A DNA stretch of 7,824 nucleotides. Origin: an uncultured Planctomycetaceae bacterium (lineage in GTDB: Bacteria > Planctomycetota > Planctomycetia > Pirellulales > Thermoguttaceae). This document shows, piece after piece, positions 1 to 6,430 of the stretch. The stretch is from positions 1-7,824 of the forward strand of contig CAMZHY010000156.1 of assembly GCA_947307005.1 (NCBI GenBank). Direction: 5' to 3'. How positions within the stretch are numbered: position 1 is the first letter of the stretch; the number at the start of each line of letters is the position of its first letter. A model generated the notes under the pieces. It was not told the DNA's origin. It worked only from the letters and a program-made list of their open reading frames with translations, and did no database searches. Position numbers and translations under genes: made by a program.

Positions 1-2
1 CA

Positions 3-365
3 AGACAGAAGCATTTTGTCCTCGACGGCAGGGACTATTACATGGATCTTCTTTTCTATCACCGTTCATTGCGCAGACTTGTTCTTGTGGAGCTTAAACT
101 CGGTCCCTTCGAACCGGAGTATAAAGGGCAGGTCGAGTTGTATCTCCGTTGGCTGAAAAGGAATGAAATGCAGGATGGCGAAGACGATCCTGTCGCGCTA
201 ATCCTTTGCTCGGAAAAATCAAAGGAAACGGTTGAGCTAATGGAGCTAGATCAGAGTAGCATTCATGTTGCACAGTATCTCACGAAGATGCCGCCCAAAA
301 ATCTTTTAGAAGAAAAATTGGCAATAGCAATTGCAAACGCCAAAGAGCAGATGGAGCAGAGATAA
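3..365 (+). CDS. YhcG/DUF1016-family PDDEXK nuclease, C-terminal part (5' end outside window)
   Basis: The reading frame is open from the window edge and ends at TAA 363-365, giving about 120 C-terminal residues. The first in-frame ATG (42) lies inside the conserved core, because the codons before it (RQKHFVLDGRDYY) already match the family, so the true start is upstream of the window. The visible core carries an Asp (YYMDLLFYHR) followed by VELKLG, which together read as the D...ExK signature of a PDDEXK nuclease fold. Next come the family-typical segments EYKGQVELYLRWL, LILCSEKS and IHVAQYLTKMPP. From family knowledge, full YhcG-like proteins are roughly 340-380 residues with an N-terminal DUF1016 domain, and often sit near restriction-modification or other accessory genes. 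The substrate here is unknown. Base composition is visibly AT-richer (43% GC in the first 60 bases) and codon use is less GAC/GTC-biased than in the genes downstream, which fits horizontal acquisition. Family assignment is strong; role in defence is inference. Confidence 0.88.
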   Translation, partial: RQKHFVLDGRDYYMDLLFYHRSLRRLVLVELKLGPFEPEYKGQVELYLRWLKRNEMQDGEDDPVALILCSEKSKETVELMELDQSSIHVAQYLTKMPPKNLLEEKLAIAIANAKEQMEQR

Positions 366-366
366 G

Positions 367-382
367 ACGTTCGATCGGACGT
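367..382. repeat. 16-bp near-palindrome just after the nuclease stop codon
   Basis: ACGTTCGATCGGACGT reads as its own reverse complement except at one symmetric pair. In RNA that pair is a U-G wobble, so a 6-bp stem with a GAUC loop can form. It begins one base after the nuclease stop codon. The following bases are only moderately T-rich and contain no continuous T-run, so a terminator role is weak. A protein-binding site is equally possible. Confidence 0.35.
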
Positions 383-392
383 ATGAAAGCAG

Positions 393-423
393 TTTCAGCG
401 GTTTGTTTGTCTTTTCAGCGGTT
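393..423. repeat. Pair of 11-bp direct repeats, 20-bp period, upstream of the SGNH-like gene
   Basis: TTTCAGCGGTT occurs exactly at 393-403 and again at 413-423. The start-to-start distance is 20 bp, close to two turns of the helix, so both copies would face the same side. The second copy ends in a weak -10-like TAAAAT (423-428). The pair lies 112-142 bp upstream of the preferred start of the next gene. This arrangement resembles a tandem operator, but no regulator gene is in the window and the function is inferred. Confidence 0.45.
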
Positions 424-520
424 AAAATCGTTCAAAACCCGCGTCTCTTATCGAACGAATTTCCCGGCAGCGACGTCTAGTTCGAGATTCGAGAACGTGT
501 AAGACACAAAACGACAATTA

Positions 521-530
521 TAAGGGTGGT
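521..530 (+). promoter_or_regulatory. Ribosome binding site deciding the start at 535
   Basis: TAAGGGTGGT resembles the anti-Shine-Dalgarno complement TAAGGAGGT and ends 4 bases before ATG 535. A GTG at 526 is in frame with that ATG but lies inside this site, so it cannot use it. This supports initiation at 535 rather than 526. Confidence 0.6.
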
Positions 531-534
531 ACAA

Positions 535-2553
535 ATGAAGGTTTTTAGACTCGTTCTATGTTTCGTCGCGTTTGTCGCGGCGGGGATTGTTGGCGCGGGC
601 GGCGTTTTCGGCGCGGAGCGCGTCGTCGTGATCGGCGACGAGGTCGTCGTCGACGGCGCGACGGAGTCTTTCGGGCTTATCTCCCAGCTGCGTCGAACGT
701 TCGCGGAGGAGAAGAAAGACGTCGAAGTCGTTCCTCTCGGCGTTCGTCGGTCGACCTTTGAAGACTGGCGCGCGCTCGTCGCGAAATCGTACGAGGAAAA
801 CGCGCCGACCGACGTCGAAGGCGTCGCGATAAAGGACGAGCTCGACAAGGGCGCCGACGTCGTCTTTATCTGCCTCGGACGGAACGACGTCTTCAAGCCG
901 ACGTTCGCCAGTCCCTTCAAGGAATCCGACGTCGTCTCGATGAATCCCGCCTCCCCGACGCTTGCCGGCGCGTCGCTCGTCGACGACGTCGCGGGGCTCG
1001 TCGAAGACCTGAAGAAAAGGACGCCCGGCGTCAGGCGCGTCGTTCTCGTCTCGCCCTATTTCGAGTATCGCCGCGACGCGACCGCCGGAACGATCGCGTT
1101 GATCGCCCATTATCTCGAGTCCGCCGCGAAGAAAACGTCGTCCGAGTTCGTCCCTCTGAACGTCGTTTTCGAGCCCGCGCAACGATCCGCGTGGTTCGCG
1201 ACCGACCAGATCGACCTCTCTTTCGACGATTTCCGTCCGACCGAATACGGCTCGCAAATCGCGGCGTGGGCGTTTCTGCTCGCGCTCGGCGACAAGAAAT
1301 TCAACGACGCCTACCGCGCCGCGCAAACGCTTTACGCGCTTTCCGCCGAACGGCTCGCAGCTCCCGGCGTCATACTGCCGCCCGCCGCTTCCAAGTCCGA
1401 CGTTCTTACGGACGATCTGGACGAATGGGAACGCGTCGCCCGGCGATATTACGAGACCCGCGTCGACTCGCGGCTCCGCGACGCCGAGTCCCCCGGCGTC
1501 TTCCTCTCCCCGCAATATCGCGTCTTTAATTCGGACGCGGAACGACTGGCGGCGGCTCTGGATACGAGCTGGCGCTACGAGCGCGACATGTCGGACGCCG
1601 AGAAGGAAGCCGTTTCAAAGGAAAAAGACAATCCCAATAAAAGAATCCAAGCGACGGTCATGTGCTCGACGCGCGGAATCGAAGCGGATCAACCGCTGAC
1701 GTATCCCGACGGAACCGAGGTCGCCCCTCGCGGGACGACTGTGCGCGAGGGACTCGACAAGGCGCCGAAGATCGAGGTCGTCTCCTGCGGCGCCCTTCGT
1801 TTCGATCGAATCGACGAACGCCGCTCGTCCCCTGGGCGTTACGTTCTGCATTTCAACGGAACCCTTTCCGACCTGCCCGTCGATATTACGCTCCGCGTCG
1901 CCGGAATAGAAAAGACGGCGCGAATCGAGAAGACCCCCGAATATTTCGTCTCCGACATTTCCTACCTGAGACAGACGTTCTCCAGTCTCGACGACTTCCC
2001 GCAGGAGAAAGCGATCACGAGCGTCGACTTCGCCGCGCTTTCGGGAAAAGACCCCGTCGAATACGCGCGAACCGCCCTCAATCTCACGATTCTCGAAAAA
2101 GAAAGCGCGGAGCTCGCCAAACAGTCCCTCATGAAGAGACCGCCGCTCGGGCTTCTATGGAACTCGCGTCTCCAGGCGGCTTCGCTTTGGGGAATCGCCA
2201 AAAGCCAATTCGCCGACGACGATCCCAACTTCGTCGACATAACGCGCTACTGCCGGAACGAGTCGTATTCCGGGGTCTACGTCGTCCGCTACGTCGACGT
2301 CGCCGAAGCGCAGGCGGCGACGTTAAAGCTCGGCGTCAAAGGCTATAAAACTCACGTCGTCGAACGCGTCTACCTCAACGGCAAACAGGTCTTCTTCGGC
2401 GAGCTCGACGTCGACGCCCCGGAGAAACAAGAGGCGGCGGTTCAAGTCCAACTCAAGAAAGGCCGCAATATTATGGTTGCGCGCGTCGACCACACGGAAT
2501 GGGACTGGATCGTCGGCTTCAAATTTGCCGACAAAGACGGAACAGCGCTCTAA
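535..2553 (+). CDS. Exported SGNH-like (GDSL) protein with altered catalytic residues and a C-terminal sugar-binding-like domain
   Basis: The protein is 672 residues from ATG 535, chosen over GTG 526 because of the ribosome binding site. Residues 1-27 form a signal peptide (hydrophobic core about 6-20, likely cut after VFGA). Residues 28 to about 250 follow the SGNH plan: block I is VVVIGDEVVVDG (33-36 = IGDE), block III is LGRND (114-118), and block V is DDFRPTEYG (231-239). Active family members have GDS and DxxH, so the nucleophile Ser appears as Glu36 and the His as Arg234, while Gly115, Asn117 and Asp231 are kept. The middle (about 270-575) is not recognised. Residues about 578-665 (YVVRYVDV...VYLNGKQVF...VQLKKGRNIMVARV) look like the beta-sandwich found at the C-terminus of planctomycete sialate-esterase-like and PA14-like proteins. 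A periplasmic or surface binding role is inferred; ester hydrolysis looks doubtful. The coding sequence is rich in GAC and GTC codons, like its downstream neighbours. It converges on the exporter operon. Confidence 0.75.
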   Translation: MKVFRLVLCFVAFVAAGIVGAGGVFGAERVVVIGDEVVVDGATESFGLISQLRRTFAEEKKDVEVVPLGVRRSTFEDWRALVAKSYEENAPTDVEGVAIKDELDKGADVVFICLGRNDVFKPTFASPFKESDVVSMNPASPTLAGASLVDDVAGLVEDLKKRTPGVRRVVLVSPYFEYRRDATAGTIALIAHYLESAAKKTSSEFVPLNVVFEPAQRSAWFATDQIDLSFDDFRPTEYGSQIAAWAFLLALGDKKFNDAYRAAQTLYALSAERLAAPGVILPPAASKSDVLTDDLDEWERVARRYYETRVDSRLRDAESPGVFLSPQYRVFNSDAERLAAALDTSWRYERDMSDAEKEAVSKEKDNPNKRIQATVMCSTRGIEADQPLTYPDGTEVAPRGTTVREGLDKAPKIEVVSCGALRFDRIDERRSSPGRYVLHFNGTLSDLPVDITLRVAGIEKTARIEKTPEYFVSDISYLRQTFSSLDDFPQEKAITSVDFAALSGKDPVEYARTALNLTILEKESAELAKQSLMKRPPLGLLWNSRLQAASLWGIAKSQFADDDPNFVDITRYCRNESYSGVYVVRYVDVAEAQAATLKLGVKGYKTHVVERVYLNGKQVFFGELDVDAPEKQEAAVQVQLKKGRNIMVARVDHTEWDWIVGFKFADKDGTAL

Positions 2554-2576
2554 TCTCAACGCCGATTGAACCAGAC

Positions 2577-2598
2577 GTCCGCGCCAACGAGCGCGGAC
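2577..2598 (+). terminator. GC-rich hairpin after the SGNH-like gene (possible terminator)
   Basis: GTCCGCGC (2577-2584) and GCGCGGAC (2591-2598) form a perfect 8-bp stem with a 6-base loop, beginning 23 bases after the TAA stop. No T-run follows; only a short TTT comes a few bases later. It may work as a weak or factor-assisted terminator. The second arm can also pair with a later repeat (see 2590-2621). Confidence 0.4.
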
Positions 2599-2621
2599 CT
2601 AGAGTTTCGCCTGTCCGCGCT
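2590..2621. repeat. Alternative hairpin sharing an arm with 2577-2598
   Basis: AGCGCGGAC (2590-2598) also pairs perfectly over 9 bp with GTCCGCGCT (2613-2621), leaving a 14-base loop. The octamer GTCCGCGC is therefore present twice (2577-2584 and 2613-2620) on either side of one complementary copy. The two stems cannot form at the same time. Function is unknown; it lies between convergent genes. Confidence 0.5.
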
Positions 2622-2625
2622 TAAG

Positions 2626-2654
2626 GGGTATCACGCGCGTTGAGGCGAATACCC
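2626..2654. repeat. Inverted repeat GGGTAT/ATACCC between convergent genes
   Basis: GGGTAT (2626-2631) and ATACCC (2649-2654) are exact reverse complements with a 17-base spacer. The stem is only 6 bp with a large loop, so it may be chance. It is listed because it is one of several inverted repeats in the same 161-bp gap. Confidence 0.25.
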
Positions 2655-2657
2655 TCG

Positions 2658-2673
2658 GCGGCGAGGTCGCCGC
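2658..2673 (-). terminator. GC hairpin downstream of the ABC exporter operon (possible terminator)
   Basis: GCGGCG (2658-2663) and CGCCGC (2668-2673) form a 6-bp all-GC stem with a 4-base loop. The outer CTCG (2654-2657) and CGAG (2679-2682) could extend it around a 5-base bulge. On the minus strand it lies about 40 bases after the stop codon of the second exporter gene. No T-run follows on that strand, so intrinsic termination is uncertain. Confidence 0.3.
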
Positions 2674-2714
2674 CGCCGCGAGTTGCGCTCGAAAAGGTCG
2701 GCGTCATGAAAGAC

Positions 2715-4523
2715 TTAAAAGCGACGCGTCAACTCCGCTTCCGGCGCGGGAAACTGGCTGTTATACAAATCGTAGTAGAACCCGCGTTTGGCGAGGAGTT
2801 CGTCGTGGGTCCCGCGTTCGACGATCGCGCCGTCTTTCATCGCGAGAATGACGTCGGCGTTGCGAATCGTCGAGAGCCGGTGCGCGACGACAAAGCTCGT
2901 CCGACCTTTCATGAGCGCGTTAAACGCGGACTGCACTTTCATTTCCGTAACAGTATCGATCGACGAGGTCGCTTCGTCGAGAATCAGGACGTTCGGGTTG
3001 CGCGCCATGACGCGCGCGACGCACAGGAGCTGGCGCTCCCCTTGCGAAAACTCGTCGCCCTCTTGCGAGACGACCGTATCGAGTCCGGCGGGGAGCCGGC
3101 GAATGAACCCGTCGATATGGCACGCGCGCGCGACGCGCCAGAGTTCTTCGTCCGAGATTCCTTCCGCGCCCATCGCGAGATTCTCGCGAATCGTTCCCGA
3201 CTTAAGCCACGTCTCCTGCAACACCATCCCGAACCCGCGCCGCAGCGCCTCTCGCGCAATCTGGCGCGTTTCGAGCCCGTCGACGCGAATCGCGCCGGAA
3301 TCGATCTCGTAGAACCGCATGAGCAGATTCACGAGCGTCGTCTTGCCGCACCCCGTCGGCCCGACGATCGCCACGAGCGAGCCCGGCGCGACGTCGAGAT
3401 TGAACCCTTGAATCACCGGTCGCTCCGGCGTATACGCGAAGGAAACGTCGTCGAACTCGACGCGCCCTTCAAACGCCGTCGGCGCGACGGCGTCGGGCGG
3501 ATCGGGCTTCTCCGAAGGCGCGTCGAGGATTTCGAAGACGCGCTCGACCCCGACGGTCGCGCGTTGCATTTCCATTTTAATCTCCATGATTTCCGTAAGG
3601 GGCTTGCCCGCCGTTTCCATATACGCCAAAAACGCGACGAGGAGCCCGACCGTCAGCGGCGCGTTGAGATTGCTCGACGTCCCGCTGATAATCGTCGCCG
3701 CCCCGTAGTAGCAGACGATCGCGTAAATCACGCCGTTGACGAAGCGCATCGCCGGATTCGCGAGCGACGACGCGAACATTCCCTTAAACGACGCGCCGCC
3801 GAGCGTCTCGTCGAGCGCCGCAAACTCGCGCTCCGACGCTTCCGCGCGATTGAACGCCAGCGAAACGCGCAGCCCCCGCGCCGATTCTTCGGAATAGCCC
3901 GCGAGCGTTCCTCGCGCTTTGCCCTCTTCGCGAAAATACTCGTATGAAAACTCCGAGATAACGCGCCTTGACATGACCCAGAACGGCGTCGCGACGAAAA
4001 AAATCGCCAGCAGATTCACGCTAATGGACGTCATGTGGTAAACGGCGAAGAACAATACGGCGTACGCCGTAAGATACCGCGTCATGAACAGGATCAGCCC
4101 GTCGGTCATCGCCTCGGCGTCCGTCGTGATTCGCGCCGCGATCTCGCCGCTCTGACGACCGTCGAAATAGCTCGGCGGCAGTTCTTCGATCTTATGAAAA
4201 ATCTTCCGGCGAACCGTCCTCGCCACGCCGTAGGACGCGACGACGCCGCACAGCGACATATTGAACTGCGCGAGCGCCCCAAACGCCGCCATACACGCGA
4301 TTTCAAGAGAGAGCCGTCCCAATCTCTGAAAGTCGACCTGACCCGGTCCGACGAGACAGTCGATCGCGCGCCCGACGAGCAGCGGGATCCGCAGCGTCGC
4401 GTACGCCGCCGCAATGGACAGCGCCGCCGCGAAAAGGAGCGTAAACGTTTGAAAGCGGAGCAGCAGAAGGAGCTTAATGAACCCCGACCGTCGGATTTTG
4501 GGTAGCGGAAATCGTTTTTTCAT
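2715..4523 (-). CDS. ABC exporter half-transporter, subunit with intact ATPase residues (LmrD/TM288-like)
   Basis: This 602-residue inner-membrane protein has the usual exporter order: a six-helix membrane domain (hydrophobic stretches near 26-50, 74-95, 148-164, 167-184, 262-280 and 290-303) followed by a nucleotide-binding domain from about 355. Visible motifs are Walker A GPTGCGKT (388-395), Q-loop Gln436, signature FSQGE (492-496), Walker B VLILDE (512-517) with catalytic Glu517, and switch His548 in VAHRLST. Length is normal. The start ATG overlaps the TGA of the upstream gene as ATGA and is preceded by a strong ribosome binding site. The signature departs from LSGGQ, whereas Walker B and switch residues are canonical. 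From knowledge of TM287/TM288, BmrCD and LmrCD, this marks the partner that supplies the hydrolytic Walker residues of a heterodimer. The substrate (drug, lipid or peptide) cannot be read from the sequence. Confidence 0.93.
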   Translation of the reverse strand: MKKRFPLPKIRRSGFIKLLLLLRFQTFTLLFAAALSIAAAYATLRIPLLVGRAIDCLVGPGQVDFQRLGRLSLEIACMAAFGALAQFNMSLCGVVASYGVARTVRRKIFHKIEELPPSYFDGRQSGEIAARITTDAEAMTDGLILFMTRYLTAYAVLFFAVYHMTSISVNLLAIFFVATPFWVMSRRVISEFSYEYFREEGKARGTLAGYSEESARGLRVSLAFNRAEASEREFAALDETLGGASFKGMFASSLANPAMRFVNGVIYAIVCYYGAATIISGTSSNLNAPLTVGLLVAFLAYMETAGKPLTEIMEIKMEMQRATVGVERVFEILDAPSEKPDPPDAVAPTAFEGRVEFDDVSFAYTPERPVIQGFNLDVAPGSLVAIVGPTGCGKTTLVNLLMRFYEIDSGAIRVDGLETRQIAREALRRGFGMVLQETWLKSGTIRENLAMGAEGISDEELWRVARACHIDGFIRRLPAGLDTVVSQEGDEFSQGERQLLCVARVMARNPNVLILDEATSSIDTVTEMKVQSAFNALMKGRTSFVVAHRLSTIRNADVILAMKDGAIVERGTHDELLAKRGFYYDLYNSQFPAPEAELTRRF

Positions 4524-6265
4524 CGTTTCGCCCCTCCCTTCTCGTCGTCGGGAAACTGCGTGTTATAGATTTCGCGGTACGCGTCGTTCTCGCGCAGAAG
4601 CGTCTCATGATCCCCGAGTCCGACGAGCCGTCCCTCGTCGAGCGCGAGGATCAGATCCGCGTCCATCGCAGCGACGACCCGCTGCGCGACGATAAACGTC
4701 GTCGTCCCGGCGCGCGCCTCGCGGAGCGCCGCCCGAAGTCGCGCGTCCGTCCCGTAATCGAGCGACGCGGACGCGTCGTCCAGAATCAGGATGCGCGGAC
4801 GGCGAACCAGCGCCCGCGCGATCGTCAGCCGCCGACGCTGTCCTCCGGAAAGATTGCGTCCGCGCGCCTCGACCTTTTGCGCCAGCCCTTCGGGGGTCGC
4901 GGGGACGAAATCGGTCGCCTGCGCGATTTTAAGCGCCGCGTAAAGGTCCTCGTCCGTCGCGTTCTCCGCGCCCCAGCGGAGATTCGACGCGACCGTCCCT
5001 TCGAAAAGCTCCGCGGACTGCGGCGCGATTCCAAACGCCGACCGCAGCGACGCGAAACGGTATTCGCGAACGTCGCGCCCGAAGACCTGAACCGTTCCTT
5101 CCGTCGCGTCGTAGAAGCGCGGGATCAAGTTCGCGAGCGACGTCTTGCCCGCCCCGACCCCGCCGACGATCCCGACCGTCTGTCCGACCTTAACGTCGAA
5201 CGAGATTCCGTCCAGCGCCTTCCCCGCCGCGCCGGGGTACGTCAGCGAAACGTTCTGGAACGAAACGGCGACGTCGTCCCGCCCGGCGTTCTCGGGGAGT
5301 TCAAGCGTTCCTTCGACCATATCCTCCGGCTCGTTAATGACCTCGGCGAGCCGTCTTGAGCAGACGACCGCCCGGTTCGTCTGAACGAGGAGGTTCGCTA
5401 ACTTAACGAGTTCCACGAGAATCTGCGACATGTAGTTGACGAGCGCGACCGTCTCGCCCTGCGTCGCCGCCCCGATCTGAATCCGCGCCGCGCCCGTGTA
5501 GATCAGCCCGACGAGCCCCAAATTCACGATCAGATACGTCGCGGGGTTCATGAGTCCGGCGACGATCGCCGCCTTTTGCTGCGTCTCATAGAGCCGCGTT
5601 AGGAGCGTCTCGAAGCGGCTTTTCTCATGCGACTCCATATTGAACGCGCGCACGACGCGGAGCCCGTCGATATTCTCGCGCGCCGCGAGCGCCGCCGCGT
5701 CGAGCCGCCGCTGACTCTCCGCGTTGAGCGGGATCGACTTGACGACGACCGCGAAGACGACGAGCGCCAGCGGCAGAAAGACCCCGAGAAAGACGAGCGC
5801 CCCGTAGACGTCGACGAAAAACGACATGATAATCGCGCCGAAGACGACGATCGGCGAGCGCAGCGCGAGACGCAGCGCAAGATTCAACCCCGTCTGCATC
5901 TGATTCGCGTCGTAGCCGAGCCGCGTCGCAATCGAGTCGGACCCGAACCGGTCGAGCTGCGAGTAGGAAAAACGCTGAACGCGGGAGAACGCCGCGCGCC
6001 GAACTCGCGACGTAAACGTCGCCGCGACCTTCGCCGCGTAATACTGCGCGACCGCCGCGATCGCGAACCCGACGCACGCCAGCCCGACGAGGAGCCAGAA
6101 CGCTTCGACGGCGACCTCGCGATTCTTCGCCGCGATCCCCTTGTCGATCATCCACGCGACGACAAGGGGCGCGAGAAGATCGAACAGCGCCTCGAGAAGT
6201 TTGAAAAAGGGCGCCAGAAACGCCTCTTTCCTATAGCCCGTCAAATATTTCAAAAGAGAAATCAC
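4520..6265 (-). CDS. ABC exporter half-transporter, subunit with degenerate ATPase residues (LmrC/TM287-like)
   Basis: This 581-residue inner-membrane protein has a six-helix domain (hydrophobic stretches near 18-40, 55-76, 135-152, 155-176, 238-260 and 274-293) and a nucleotide-binding domain from about 333. Motifs are Walker A GGVGAGKT (368-375), Q-loop Gln416, perfect signature LSGGQ (472-476), Walker B ILILDD (492-497) with Asp497 where the catalytic Glu is expected, and Gln528 where the switch His is expected (IVAQR). The two substitutions, with an intact LSGGQ, are the known pattern of the degenerate partner in heterodimeric exporters. The start is GTG 6265: an in-frame TAG lies four codons upstream, and the N-terminus (ISLLKYLTGYRKEA) aligns with the normal family beginning. 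The upstream GGGGCGA is a weak ribosome binding site. The gene is first in the operon, and its TGA overlaps the next ATG by 4 bp. Confidence 0.93.
   Translation of the reverse strand: MISLLKYLTGYRKEAFLAPFFKLLEALFDLLAPLVVAWMIDKGIAAKNREVAVEAFWLLVGLACVGFAIAAVAQYYAAKVAATFTSRVRRAAFSRVQRFSYSQLDRFGSDSIATRLGYDANQMQTGLNLALRLALRSPIVVFGAIIMSFFVDVYGALVFLGVFLPLALVVFAVVVKSIPLNAESQRRLDAAALAARENIDGLRVVRAFNMESHEKSRFETLLTRLYETQQKAAIVAGLMNPATYLIVNLGLVGLIYTGAARIQIGAATQGETVALVNYMSQILVELVKLANLLVQTNRAVVCSRRLAEVINEPEDMVEGTLELPENAGRDDVAVSFQNVSLTYPGAAGKALDGISFDVKVGQTVGIVGGVGAGKTSLANLIPRFYDATEGTVQVFGRDVREYRFASLRSAFGIAPQSAELFEGTVASNLRWGAENATDEDLYAALKIAQATDFVPATPEGLAQKVEARGRNLSGGQRRRLTIARALVRRPRILILDDASASLDYGTDARLRAALREARAGTTTFIVAQRVVAAMDADLILALDEGRLVGLGDHETLLRENDAYREIYNTQFPDDEKGGAKR
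4531..4540 (-). promoter_or_regulatory. Strong ribosome binding site of the second exporter gene
   Basis: On the minus strand the sequence reads AAGGGAGGGG, with 7 bases before ATG 4523. It lies inside the last codons of the upstream gene. With the ATGA overlap it indicates coupled, and possibly also independent, translation of the second subunit, and it supports this start codon. Confidence 0.65.
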
Positions 6266-6320
6266 GCGTCGCCCCGTCTATCGTTCGTCTTTTCATGGAG
6301 CCCCTCGCCCCGGACTCCAT

Positions 6321-6326
6321 ATTATA
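6321..6326 (-). promoter_or_regulatory. Candidate -10 box for the ABC exporter operon
   Basis: The minus strand reads TATAAT at 6326-6321, a perfect -10 hexamer, about 55 bases upstream of GTG 6265. No good -35 is found at 16-18 bp; the nearest TTG-containing hexamer (TTGCCT, 6353-6348) has a 21-bp spacer. The assignment rests on the -10 and its position. Confidence 0.45.
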
Positions 6327-6424
6327 CCGCGTTACGCGCGCGCGACGAGGCAAGGGGGCAAATTCGTCTCGATAAAATTTAACGACGCGTTTCTTTGGGG
6401 CTTTTTTTTTCATTTCGCGCCGGA

Positions 6425-6430
6425 TATAAT
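6425..6430 (+). promoter_or_regulatory. Candidate -10 box for the DUF1080 gene
   Basis: TATAAT at 6425-6430 is a perfect -10 hexamer about 100 bases upstream of ATG 6532. The expected -35 position falls in a run of nine T (6402-6410), with no TTGACA. The T-run may act as an A/T-rich upstream element. The implied 5' leader is about 95 bases; no riboswitch fold was recognised in it. Confidence 0.5.

Noticed and set aside
42..365. The nuclease tail as a complete 107-residue small protein starting at ATG 42
   Set aside because: The frame continues open upstream to the window edge with residues that match the YhcG family, so the ATG is internal.
428..458. Inverted repeat TCGTTC/GAACGA with a 19-base spacer
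   Set aside because: The arms are 6 bp with a long spacer and occur in sequence where CGAAC/GTTCG is frequent, so chance is the simpler explanation.
526..534. GTG 526 as start of the SGNH-like gene
   Set aside because: It lies inside the ribosome binding site used by ATG 535, and the signal peptide begins naturally at 535.
601..660. GTCGTC/GACGAC-rich stretches as a microsatellite or designed repeat
   Set aside because: They follow the reading frame as Val and Asp codons and recur through all the GC-rich genes, so codon bias explains them.
556..1515. A 319-codon open frame on the minus strand inside the SGNH-like gene
   Set aside because: It is antisense to an exported protein with clear motifs; its Arg/Asp/Val-rich composition mirrors GAC/GTC codons on the other strand.
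2640..3947. A 435-codon open frame on the plus strand opposite the second exporter gene
   Set aside because: It is antisense to a clear ABC transporter, has an Arg-rich composition with no recognisable domain, and results from the GC-rich codon bias keeping the opposite strand free of stops.
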